Notes: generated by a model from the sequence alone, not told the origin. A DNA stretch of 9,949 bases from an uncultured Bacilli bacterium (GCA_944345045.1 CALVMI010000090.1:1-9949), one strand, 5' to 3'; shown: positions 1 through 7,242, counted from the stretch's first letter. Numbers and translations: made by a program.

Positions 1-1076
1 GTATCATCAAGTGCATTAATAAGTTTTTTCTGTTCTCGACTAAGTTTTGTAGGAATCATAACTTTAATTACTACATATTGATCTCCCTTACGAGAAGAAT
101 TAGGGATTTTTAAACCTTTGCCTTTTAATTTATATTTTGTTCCATTTTGTGTGCCGGCCTTAATTTCCATTACAACATTACCATAAATAGTTGGCACCTC
201 TTTTTTTGCTCCTAAAATGGCATCTGTTATCGTAATTGGTAATTCGATAGTCAAATCTTCATTATCTCTTTGATAAAAATTACTTTCTTTAACATGAATT
301 TCAAAATAAATATCTCCATTGGCCCCGCCGTTTACACCAGCTTCACCTTTGCCACTAATTCTAAGTTGATGACCTGTATTTACTCCTTCTGGAATATGAA
401 TAGAAATGGTTTTCTTTTTTCTTTCTTGACCGGTTCCATTACAAGTTTTACAAATCGTTTTAAAACTTCTTCCTTTACCATGACATTTAGGACACGAACT
501 ACGACTTTGAATTACTCCAAATAAACTTCTTTGTTCCGTAACAACATATCCAGAGCCGTGACAATAACTACAAGTTTCTTCTTCAAAACCACCTTTACCA
601 CCACAATTAGAACAAGTATCATTTAAAGTAAGCTCAATGTCTTTATCAATACCAAAAGCAGCTTCTTCAAAAGACAAATCTAAACGAACAAGAGTATCTC
701 TTCCCTTACGTGCTCTAGTAGAGTTTGAAGCTCTAGAAGAACCGCCAAAGAAATCTCCAAAGCCACCGAAGCCTCCAACATCACCAAAGACACTTCGTAA
801 AATATCATTTAAGTCAATATCACCCGGATCAAAGCCACCACTGAAGCCCGCACTCCCATCAAAGGCAGCAGATCCAAACTGATCATACTGCCGTCTTTTA
901 CTTTCATCAGATAAAACGGCATACGCTTCACCAATTTCTTTAAATTTTGCTTCATCACCAGTTTCTTTATTATCCGGATGATACTTTTTGGCAAGTTTTC
1001 TAAAAGCAGATTTAATTTCTGATTCACTAGCAGATTTATCTACACCTAATACCTCATAATAATCTTTTTTATTCAT
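1..1076 (-). CDS. dnaJ: Chaperone protein DnaJ (Hsp40), 3' end cut off by the window
   Basis: This is the type I (class A) Hsp40 co-chaperone. It delivers unfolded clients to DnaK and stimulates its ATPase in the cytoplasm. About 358 codons are visible, read without interruption from the ATG at 1076. The J domain is at residues 4-68 with HPD at 33-35, followed by a Gly/Phe-rich linker at about 69-115. Four zinc-binding CxxCxGxG repeats lie at 155-162, 169-176, 195-202 and 209-216, followed by the start-to-end bulk of the C-terminal beta domains. Family members are about 370-385 residues, so only some 15-25 residues are missing. The ATG lies inside the pepF stop region (8-nt overlap, ATGAATAA). 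It is preceded by GAAGGTGA at a good distance, which points to translational coupling. It is the last visible gene of the hrcA operon. Identification is certain; only the 3' end is unknown. Confidence 0.97.
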   Translation of the reverse strand, partial: MNKKDYYEVLGVDKSASESEIKSAFRKLAKKYHPDNKETGDEAKFKEIGEAYAVLSDESKRRQYDQFGSAAFDGSAGFSGGFDPGDIDLNDILRSVFGDVGGFGGFGDFFGGSSRASNSTRARKGRDTLVRLDLSFEEAAFGIDKDIELTLNDTCSNCGGKGGFEEETCSYCHGSGYVVTEQRSLFGVIQSRSSCPKCHGKGRSFKTICKTCNGTGQERKKKTISIHIPEGVNTGHQLRISGKGEAGVNGGANGDIYFEIHVKESNFYQRDNEDLTIELPITITDAILGAKKEVPTIYGNVVMEIKAGTQNGTKYKLKGKGLKIPNSSRKGDQYVVIKVMIPTKLSREQKKLINALDD

Positions 1077-2877
1077 CCGTTTCACCTTCTTTCATCAATT
1101 CTTCTAATTCATTAACACATTTTGCTATAAAGGAAAAAGCTTTTTCATAAGGTGCATCGGTAGTCAAATCGATATCCACACCTTCTAAAATTTCTAAAAC
1201 TTCCTTACGACGACCACTCTTTAAGAAAGTTAAATATTTTTGAACAAAACCTTCTTTATGATCCATAATATCACTTACAATACAGATAGCTGAAATAAGA
1301 CCTGTTGCATATTTATATACATAAAATGGTGTATAAAAATGCGGAATACGCATCCATTCATAACGAATTTCAGGATCTACAATAACCGAATCTTTAAAGT
1401 ATTCTTGATTGAGTTTATAATATTCATCACTGAAAACTTTCTCGGTTAAAGCTTCTTTATTTTGACATTTTTTACTCATAATACTTTCAAATTCAGCAAA
1501 CATAGCTTGTCGATAAATAGTAGCCTTTACTTTGTCTAAAAATTCACATAAATAAAACATTTTTTCTTTTTTCGTTTTTGCATTATTTAAAAAGTAGAAT
1601 GACAATAATGTTTCATTTACTGTAGAAGCAATTTCAGCCAAGAAAATATCATAACTAGCATATTCATAAATATTATTTTCCTTAGAATATAAGGAATGAA
1701 CAGCATGACCAAGTTCATGAGCAAGTGTACTAACTGAATCATAAGTTCCTGTATAATTTAGTAAAACATAATTTAAAGAATCATAACAGCCATAATGATA
1801 AGCGCCTGTCTGTTTATACTGATTAGGATAAAAATCAACGGCATGATTATCAAGAATAGACCAAAAATGTTTCAAATAATCCTCATCTAAAGGGCTTAAA
1901 GCTTTGGTTACAATTCCAATTGCATCCTCTTTTGAATACTTTTTTTGGTCTAATTCAATAATCGGAACATAGGTATCATATAAATGATATTCTTGATTGT
2001 TTAAAAATTTAGCTTTCAATTTTTGATAAGTCACATTCAAATCCATGTATTTATGGACATTTAAGATTAATTTTTCATAAACATCCTTGGAAATATAACT
2101 ATTATCTAAAGCCATTTCTATGGCATTGTCAAAACTACGAATATCTCTTAAAAATTCTAATTCTTGATAATTTCCTTTTAAAAGTGCCGCGAAAGTATTT
2201 TTATGTTGTTCATAAAATTTGTAATAGTTTTTAAAAGCGCGACGACGAACATTTTGACTAGGATTTTCTAAAAAATCAGCCCAATTATAATGCGTTAAAG
2301 CACGTGAGCTTCCATCATCTAATAAAACATCTTCAAAAAGAGCATCAGCTGTATCTAAAGAATCAAAAGTATCGTCAGGAGTTCCAAAAGCATTCATTGC
2401 TTTAGTAATAATTTTTTCCTCTTTTTCTGATAAAATACGCTTCTTTTTGCGATACAATCTTTGGAAATACGTTTGATATTCTTCTAAATCCTCTTTTAAC
2501 CACGGCAAAACATCTTCATAGTTTTTTTCCATTAATTCACTCATTACAAAAGACTCATCATCAGAAAAAGTATTCATTAACTGAATAATATCTTGTTTTT
2601 GAGATAATGCCTTATTATTAGACGTATCTTCATCATATTTTAAATAAACATAAATATATAATACTTCTGTAAGTCTCTCTTCCTTCTCGGATAATTGCAA
2701 AAAATTTCTTAAGGTATCTTTTGACTCTAAAATATGTCCTTTCATTTCTACAAGTTCTTTATGAATAGCTTTAACTTCTTCAATCTTTTTTTGATATTCT
2801 TCAGCGTTTTTTATAAGAATAGTTAGATCCCAACAATCTTCAGGTTTTTGTTCACTTCTTTTTAATAACTTTTCCAT
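1069..2877 (-). CDS. pepF: Oligoendopeptidase F family zinc metallopeptidase (M3B)
   Basis: The 602-residue protein matches the PepF/M3B family of cytosolic zinc oligopeptidases, which cleave peptides of roughly 7-20 residues. The catalytic HExxH motif is HELGH at residues 387-391 (His387, Glu388, His391). The third zinc ligand is probably Glu415 in the following AEIAS segment. The near-C-terminal RIPHFYTPFYVYKYATG stretch is also typical of the family. The length is normal and no signal peptide is present. The start ATG is preceded by AAGAGGAA. The gene lies 56 nt after dnaK and overlaps dnaJ by 8 nt, so it belongs to the chaperone operon. That placement is not the classical arrangement. I infer, without proof, that it clears peptides left by stress proteolysis. 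The subfamily name (PepF versus another M3 member) is less certain than the fold. Confidence 0.93.
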   Translation of the reverse strand: MEKLLKRSEQKPEDCWDLTILIKNAEEYQKKIEEVKAIHKELVEMKGHILESKDTLRNFLQLSEKEERLTEVLYIYVYLKYDEDTSNNKALSQKQDIIQLMNTFSDDESFVMSELMEKNYEDVLPWLKEDLEEYQTYFQRLYRKKKRILSEKEEKIITKAMNAFGTPDDTFDSLDTADALFEDVLLDDGSSRALTHYNWADFLENPSQNVRRRAFKNYYKFYEQHKNTFAALLKGNYQELEFLRDIRSFDNAIEMALDNSYISKDVYEKLILNVHKYMDLNVTYQKLKAKFLNNQEYHLYDTYVPIIELDQKKYSKEDAIGIVTKALSPLDEDYLKHFWSILDNHAVDFYPNQYKQTGAYHYGCYDSLNYVLLNYTGTYDSVSTLAHELGHAVHSLYSKENNIYEYASYDIFLAEIASTVNETLLSFYFLNNAKTKKEKMFYLCEFLDKVKATIYRQAMFAEFESIMSKKCQNKEALTEKVFSDEYYKLNQEYFKDSVIVDPEIRYEWMRIPHFYTPFYVYKYATGLISAICIVSDIMDHKEGFVQKYLTFLKSGRRKEVLEILEGVDIDLTTDAPYEKAFSFIAKCVNELEELMKEGETDE

Positions 2878-2900
2878 AGGTTCCTCTTTCCAAAACTTAG

Positions 2901-2930
2901 AGAAAAGCTCTAGGAATCTAGAACTTTTCT
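2901..2930 (-). promoter_or_regulatory. 13-bp stem-loop between dnaK and pepF
   Basis: The arms 2901-2913 and 2918-2930 can form a 13-bp helix with one G-U pair and a four-base loop. It begins 4 nt after the dnaK stop codon. On the minus strand it is followed by CTAAGTTTTGG rather than a clean U-run, so it is a weak terminator at best. Read on the plus strand it is followed by ATTTTATTTTTC. A partial terminator, or an RNA-processing or stability element that keeps dnaK mRNA above pepF-dnaJ mRNA, is the likeliest role; this is inference. Confidence 0.6.
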
Positions 2931-2933
2931 ATT

Positions 2934-4769
2934 TTATTTTTCTTCGTAAGAAGCTTCTTCTACACCATCGTCATTTTTCTTTTCTTCATTACTTTCGGTA
3001 GTTGAAGCATTTTGATTTGCAGCTTGATTATTTTTTTGTGCTTCTTCATAAACTTTAGTCGCAAGTTTCATCGCTACTTCATTTAAGCTTTCTGTTTTCT
3101 TTTTGATATCATCAATATCGTTTTTATCCATAGCTTCTCTTAATTCTTTAATTTTATTTTCAGCTTCTTCTTTATCTTTACTATCTACTTTATCGCCTAA
3201 ATCTTTAATGGCTTTTTCCGTAGAGAAGATCATTGAATCTGCATCATTTTTAACATTAACTTCTTCTTTACGTTTTTCATCAGCTTCTTTATTTGCTTCA
3301 GCTTCTTTCATCATTTTATCGATTTCTTCATCGCTTAAGTTTGTACTAGATGAAATCGTAATAGATTGTTCTTTATTTGTTCCTAAATCCTTAGCTGTTA
3401 CATGAACAATACCATTTGCATCAATATCAAATTTAACTTCAATTTGTGGAATTCCTCTTGGTGCTGGTGGAATATTAGTTAATTGGAAGTTTCCTAAAGT
3501 TTTATTATCCGCAGCCATTGGTCTTTCACCTTGTAAAACATGAATGTCTACAGCAGGTTGATTATCCGCAGCCGTACTAAATACTTGACTTTTACTTGTT
3601 GGAATAGTTGTGTTTCTTGGAATTAATACAGTCATTACGCCACCAAGTGTTTCAAGTCCTAAAGATAATGGGGTAACATCAAGTAATACTAAATCGTCCA
3701 TTTCACCAGTTAAAACGCCACCTTGAATAGCTGCACCCATAGCTACAACTTCATCTGGGTTTACACCTTTATGAGGTTCTTTGCCAAGTTCTTTTTTAAC
3801 TAATTCTTGAATATATGGAATACGTGTAGAACCACCGACTAATATTACTTCATCAATATCACTATTCTTAAGTTTAGCATCGCTTAAAGCTTTACGAACA
3901 GGTTCTAGTGTTGAATCGAATAAATCACGACATAAATCTTCAAATTTAGCTTTAGATAATGTTACATCTAAGTGTACTGGACCATCAGAATTTTGGGAAA
4001 TAAATGGTAAATTGATTTGTGTACTTGACATACCAGATAAATCTTTTTTCGCTTTTTCAGCCGCATCTTTAAGTCTTTGCATAGCCATTGCATCTTTAGA
4101 TAAATCAATACCATTTTCTTTCTTAAATTCACTAACTAGATAATCAATAATTCTTTGATCGAAGTCATCGCCACCTAATTTATTATTGCCAGCAGTTGAT
4201 TTAACTTCAAATACACCATCACCAAGTTCAAGAATAGAAACATCGAATGTTCCACCACCAAGGTCATAAACTAAAACCGTTTGACTCTTATCTTGTTTAT
4301 CTAACCCATAAGCTAAAGCGGCAGCCGTTGGCTCATTAATAATACGCTTTACATCTAAACCAGCAATTTTACCAGCGTTTTTCGTAGCTTGTCTTTGAGC
4401 ATCATTAAAGTATGCCGGAACAGTAATAACAGCTTCGGTTACACTGCCACCTAAATAACTTTCCGCATCAGCTTTTAACTTAGCCAAAATTTTTGCTGAA
4501 ATTTCTTCTGGTGTCCATTCCTTACCATTTGCTTCAACTTTCTTTCCAGAACCCATTAAACGTTTAATAGAAGAAATCGTATTTTTTGGATTTGTAACTG
4601 CTTGACGTTTCGCGCGATCACCAACTAATACTTCATCACCTTTAAACGCTACGACAGATGGAGTTGTTCTTCCACCTTCATCATTTGGAATAACTTGAGG
4701 ATTTCCTCCTTCAATAACTGAGACACAACTATTTGTTGTACCTAAATCTATACCTATAATTTTACTCAT
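2934..4769 (-). CDS. dnaK: Molecular chaperone DnaK (Hsp70)
   Basis: This is the ATP-driven Hsp70 chaperone that binds exposed hydrophobic peptides in the cytoplasm and works with DnaJ and GrpE. The 611 residues include the phosphate-1 motif GIDLGTTNS (6-14), catalytic Lys69 and the phosphate-2 motif DLGGGTFDVS (169-178). They also include the adenosine-site motif VGGSTRIPYI (311-320) and the interdomain linker with LLDVTPLSLG (362-371). After these come the beta substrate-binding domain, helical lid and a charged tail ending in EEK. The length is that of Gram-positive DnaK, which lacks the N-terminal insert of about 25 residues found in Gram-negative homologues. The ATG has AAAGGAA upstream. 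Orf102 ends 26 nt before it and a 13-bp stem-loop follows its stop. Expression should be controlled by HrcA at the operon promoter near 6732-6760. Confidence 0.99.
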   Translation of the reverse strand: MSKIIGIDLGTTNSCVSVIEGGNPQVIPNDEGGRTTPSVVAFKGDEVLVGDRAKRQAVTNPKNTISSIKRLMGSGKKVEANGKEWTPEEISAKILAKLKADAESYLGGSVTEAVITVPAYFNDAQRQATKNAGKIAGLDVKRIINEPTAAALAYGLDKQDKSQTVLVYDLGGGTFDVSILELGDGVFEVKSTAGNNKLGGDDFDQRIIDYLVSEFKKENGIDLSKDAMAMQRLKDAAEKAKKDLSGMSSTQINLPFISQNSDGPVHLDVTLSKAKFEDLCRDLFDSTLEPVRKALSDAKLKNSDIDEVILVGGSTRIPYIQELVKKELGKEPHKGVNPDEVVAMGAAIQGGVLTGEMDDLVLLDVTPLSLGLETLGGVMTVLIPRNTTIPTSKSQVFSTAADNQPAVDIHVLQGERPMAADNKTLGNFQLTNIPPAPRGIPQIEVKFDIDANGIVHVTAKDLGTNKEQSITISSSTNLSDEEIDKMMKEAEANKEADEKRKEEVNVKNDADSMIFSTEKAIKDLGDKVDSKDKEEAENKIKELREAMDKNDIDDIKKKTESLNEVAMKLATKVYEEAQKNNQAANQNASTTESNEEKKNDDGVEEASYEEK

Positions 4770-4795
4770 AATATATCATTTCCTTTCTTTATAAT

Positions 4796-5104
4796 CTATT
4801 TATTTAAGCCGTTATTAGGATAACTAATAACCTTTTGATTTTCTATAATTATTTTGGTAATCTCTGCATAAGATTCACGAATTTCAGGATAAGATGCAGA
4901 TTTACCAAAATAATTCTGGTAAATACTTTTTACAACATCTTCTTGAAATGCCAACATTTGCATTTTCTTATTCAAAATGTCTCTAAAATTTCCATTCGTA
5001 TTTACAATCCCTTGATATAAACCTACTTCAAGTCGCAAACGTTCAGTTTGTAAAATTTCTTCCCCAAGTTTATATTCTCTTTCATAAAAATGATCATTAT
5101 TCAT
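4796..5104 (-). CDS. Small protein of unknown function within the chaperone operon
   Basis: I do not recognise this 102-residue protein. It has no signal peptide, no membrane segment, no cysteine and no known catalytic motif. It is charged and looks mostly helical: a Glu/Arg/Leu-rich N-terminal half (about 1-30), then further amphipathic segments at about 41-66 and 73-93, ending in a polar tail. It is very probably real. A strong AAGGAGG site lies within the end of grpE, its ATG overlaps the grpE stop by 8 nt (ATGAATAA), and dnaK follows after 26 nt. It must therefore be co-transcribed with grpE and dnaK and share HrcA control. In the classical operon grpE is directly followed by dnaK. A link to DnaK or GrpE function is inferred from position only. 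Confidence 0.8.
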   Translation of the reverse strand: MNNDHFYEREYKLGEEILQTERLRLEVGLYQGIVNTNGNFRDILNKKMQMLAFQEDVVKSIYQNYFGKSASYPEIRESYAEITKIIIENQKVISYPNNGLNK

Positions 5105-5681
5105 TATTTACTTCCTCCTTCTTTTCTTCATCAGCTTGATTAACTTTAACCATCGCCGGACGAATTACTTTATCTTTATACATATATCCTTTTTGCAATA
5201 CATCTAACACAGTGTTATTAGAAAAATTCCCATCATGTTCAATTAACACCGCATTCATCGTTTTTTCATCAAAAGGCTTATGTAAACATTCTATTTCTAC
5301 AACACCAACACTTTTTAATGATTCAGACATATTTCCATAAATCATCTTAAAGCCACTTAAGAATTTACTTAATTCATCAGTAAGATTTGTATCATCCATT
5401 GAAATAGCATGTTCAAAATTATCCAATATCGTAAGCATTTTGATAATAATTTCTTCGCCATCATATTTTAGCAGTCTAGAACGTTCATCATCCCATCTAC
5501 GACGCATATTTTGCATTTCAGCCGATAAACGAAGAATTTTCTCATTTTGCTCACGTATTTCTTCTTTTAATTTTTCAACTTCCTTATTATTTTTATGAAA
5601 TTCTTTTTTATTTTTTTTCTTTGTTTCATGAACTTCTTTATTTACATTGTTTTCTTCTTTAGCCGTTTCTTCCTTATTCAT
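5097..5681 (-). CDS. grpE: Nucleotide exchange factor GrpE
   Basis: GrpE is the dimeric nucleotide exchange factor that releases ADP from DnaK and so resets the chaperone cycle. The 194-residue protein has a very charged, disordered N-terminus (1-33) and a long coiled-coil helix (about 34-75). The core contains the typical LTILDNFEHAI segment (83-93) and the family signature GYMYKDKVIRPAMVKV (165-180), followed by an acidic tail. Its length is normal. The ATG overlaps the end of hrcA by 8 nt (ATGAATAA) with an AAGGAGG site just upstream. Its own stop overlaps the next gene in exactly the same way. This tight packing supports translational coupling of hrcA, grpE and orf102. Confidence 0.98.
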   Translation of the reverse strand: MNKEETAKEENNVNKEVHETKKKNKKEFHKNNKEVEKLKEEIREQNEKILRLSAEMQNMRRRWDDERSRLLKYDGEEIIIKMLTILDNFEHAISMDDTNLTDELSKFLSGFKMIYGNMSESLKSVGVVEIECLHKPFDEKTMNAVLIEHDGNFSNNTVLDVLQKGYMYKDKVIRPAMVKVNQADEEKKEEVNNE

Positions 5682-6687
5682 TTTCGTCCTCCTTATTTAA
5701 CTCCTTGTTGATGAATGACAAAAGTCCAACTACACGATCATACTCCATTCTCTTTGGCCCAATAATCGCGATTGTTCCTTCTGAACCATTACGACGATAA
5801 GTTGTTTTAATCACTGTCACATTTGGATCAAATTCGCTTTCTTTACCAATATAGATATTGACACCATCTGTCCCATCTGCTTGATCAATTTTTTCAATCA
5901 AACTAGTATCTTCAAACTTATCCATGATTTTTCGAACTTCATCAACATCATTATATTCTGGTTCTTGTAAAAGTAAATTTTTACCACTTACATGAACCGT
6001 TTCATTAGCCTTGTTTGCAAAATCACTAAATGTCTTAGAAAAAATGGAATAAATAGTTTCATACTGTTCAATTTTCTCAGCAATAATTGGCTTAATTTCA
6101 TATTCTAGTCTTTCAGAGACTTCATTGATTGGCGTTCCTACAAGCATTTTATTAATAATTTCACAAGTTTTTACAACTTCTTGCATATGAATGCCTCTTG
6201 GTAAAGTAAATTGTTTATTTTGAACGATCCCCTTATCTGTACACACTATAGCTACTAAATGGCTATTTTGCAATGGAATAACGCTTACTTGTTGTAAAGC
6301 ATTTTCATCGCTATTTTTTCCTAACATAATACTTGTATAATTAGTCATTTCACTAATAATCTCGACACAAGCTTCAATAGCGTCTGATAAGGCAAGTTCA
6401 TGATTTTTAAAGATTGTTTGTAATTTTCTTGCATCCTTATCGGAAAGTTCTTTTGGCTTCATTAAATTAGCCACATAATATTTATAACCTTCTTCAGAAG
6501 GAATTCTCCCCGAAGATATATGATTTTTCTCTAAATAGCCTAATTCCTCTAAATGAGCCATTTCATTTCGAATAGTCGCTGAAGAACATTTTAGTTTTTG
6601 ACACAACGACTTACTACCAACAGGTTTAGCAGTAGCAATGTAAGACTCGACAATCTCTTTAAGAATCCTTTCTTGTCTATTGTTCAC
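5674..6687 (-). CDS. hrcA: Heat-inducible transcription repressor HrcA
   Basis: HrcA binds CIRCE operators and represses class I heat-shock genes; its activity in the family depends on the GroE chaperonin. The N-terminal winged helix carries ATIRNEMAHLEELGYL (37-52) followed by the HrcA-specific HISSGRIPSEEGYKYYV (56-72). A GAF-like dimerisation region follows. I place the start at GTG 6687-6685, giving 337 residues. It has AGAGGTGAG immediately upstream at correct spacing, and the resulting VNNRQERILKEIV matches where B. subtilis HrcA begins. An in-frame TTG at 6720 would add 11 residues. It has no ribosome site and would lie inside the second CIRCE, so I reject it. HrcA is the first gene of its own operon and therefore probably autoregulated. 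The 3' end overlaps grpE by 8 nt. Confidence 0.97.
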   Translation of the reverse strand: MNNRQERILKEIVESYIATAKPVGSKSLCQKLKCSSATIRNEMAHLEELGYLEKNHISSGRIPSEEGYKYYVANLMKPKELSDKDARKLQTIFKNHELALSDAIEACVEIISEMTNYTSIMLGKNSDENALQQVSVIPLQNSHLVAIVCTDKGIVQNKQFTLPRGIHMQEVVKTCEIINKMLVGTPINEVSERLEYEIKPIIAEKIEQYETIYSIFSKTFSDFANKANETVHVSGKNLLLQEPEYNDVDEVRKIMDKFEDTSLIEKIDQADGTDGVNIYIGKESEFDPNVTVIKTTYRRNGSEGTIAIIGPKRMEYDRVVGLLSFINKELNKEDENE

Positions 6688-6690
6688 GTC

Positions 6691-6699
6691 CTCACCTCT
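6691..6699 (-). promoter_or_regulatory. Ribosome binding site that decides the hrcA start
   Basis: On the minus strand this reads AGAGGTGAG, matching the extended anti-SD complement (GAGGTGA). GAGG is 7 nt upstream of the GTG at 6687. No comparable site precedes the longer TTG start at 6720. Confidence 0.85.
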
Positions 6700-6700
6700 T

Positions 6701-6727
6701 TTAGCACTTTCTTCATTCAAATGCTAC
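6701..6727 (-). promoter_or_regulatory. Second, degenerate CIRCE operator (HrcA site) in the hrcA 5' UTR
   Basis: Read on the plus strand it is TTAGCACTT-N9-AAATGCTAC, against the CIRCE consensus TTAGCACTC-N9-GAGTGCTAA. The left arm matches 8 of 9 bases, the right arm 6 of 9, and the spacer is exactly 9 nt. It lies between the predicted transcription start (about 6724-6725) and the hrcA ribosome site. It is 46 bp from the equivalent position of the better CIRCE. The identical TTAGCACTT arm in both copies makes chance unlikely. Confidence 0.7.
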
Positions 6728-6731
6728 AGGT

Positions 6732-6760
6732 ATTATAATAAAAAAATTAGCACTTGTCAA
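6732..6760 (-). promoter_or_regulatory. Consensus sigma-A promoter of the hrcA-dnaK operon
   Basis: On the minus strand TTGACA (6760-6755) is followed by 17 nt and then TATAAT (6737-6732): a perfect vegetative promoter. The predicted start is near 6724-6725, giving a leader of about 38 nt before the GTG of hrcA. The -35 box is within the upstream CIRCE, so HrcA bound there would block RNA polymerase. The spacer includes a T-rich stretch. Confidence 0.92.
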
Positions 6761-6773
6761 TATAGTTTGCTAA
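6747..6773 (-). promoter_or_regulatory. CIRCE operator (HrcA binding site) over the -35 box
   Basis: Read on the plus strand it is TTAGCACTT-N9-GTTTGCTAA, matching CIRCE (TTAGCACTC-N9-GAGTGCTAA) at 8 of 9 and 7 of 9 arm positions with the exact 9-nt spacer. It covers the -35 box and also overlaps the last bases (stop codon) of the upstream gene at 6770-6772. It is the primary heat-shock operator of this operon. Confidence 0.93.
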
Positions 6774-7156
6774 TTTTCTGAATAATTATTATAAGTAATA
6801 TTTATCGTTCTAAAAAAAGTGTGATCTTCAACAGAAATAGTAAAAGACATTTCAGGATATTTTGAATGAATTTCCTCTTCTAAATTTTTTTGATACTTTT
6901 CAACATCTTCTCTGCTCATGAAAGTTCTAAAAGAAGCGGTATAACTACAACACTCACCAACAAAACAAGAATTAGAAGGTAATGGAACTTCTATCCCATT
7001 ATTTAAGGTATAACTGCTTTGATTATAAAAAGTTTGACATTTTCTTCCTAAAACATCACGAGGATTTAAAAAAACATTCCAAATCAAAAGAGCTAAAAGT
7101 ATTAAAACAACGAGTGCAACAGCCCACCAATATTTTTTAAACCATTTTTTCATCAC
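6770..7156 (-). CDS. Small membrane-anchored protein of unknown function
   Basis: I do not recognise this 128-residue protein. Its N-terminus is basic and aromatic (KKWFKKYWW) and is followed by a strong hydrophobic helix at about 12-30. No clear signal-peptidase site is seen, so a single-pass anchor with an outside C-terminal domain is likely. The outer part has four cysteines (Cys40, Cys64, Cys69, Cys70), including an adjacent pair, which suggests disulfides or metal binding; this is inference. GTG at 7156 and ATG at 7153 are both possible starts after AGGAGAAG (7163-7170). The gene sits alone between the tsf terminator and the heat-shock promoter. Its stop codon lies inside the CIRCE at 6747-6773. 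Its own promoter is unclear: TATGAT at 7183-7188 has only a weak -35. Nothing but adjacency links it to the chaperones. Confidence 0.75.
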   Translation of the reverse strand: MMKKWFKKYWWAVALVVLILLALLIWNVFLNPRDVLGRKCQTFYNQSSYTLNNGIEVPLPSNSCFVGECCSYTASFRTFMSREDVEKYQKNLEEEIHSKYPEMSFTISVEDHTFFRTINITYNNYSEN

Positions 7157-7242
7157 TCAAAACTTCTCCTTTTTTCTAAAATATCATAAGTAAAAACGTA
7201 TTAGAAGTTCATAAAAAACCATTTGACATTTAATTGACAATT

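Noticed and set aside
270..882. Plus-strand reading frames opposite dnaJ (270-524 and 637-882)
   Set aside because: They are antisense shadows of the well-supported dnaJ frame, which has all four zinc-finger repeats, and they have no family resemblance.
809..1027. Minus-strand 72-codon frame inside dnaJ
   Set aside because: It is an alternative frame across the J domain and Gly/Phe region. The DnaJ frame itself is intact here.
3103..3405. Plus-strand 100-codon Ser/Leu/Phe-rich frame
   Set aside because: It is the antisense of the Lys/Glu-rich DnaK lid, a common artefact. It has no ribosome site or recognisable domain.
4835..5020. Plus-strand 61-codon frame opposite orf102
   Set aside because: Orf102 has the stronger case: AAGGAGG site, operon overlap and direction. 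The plus frame has none.
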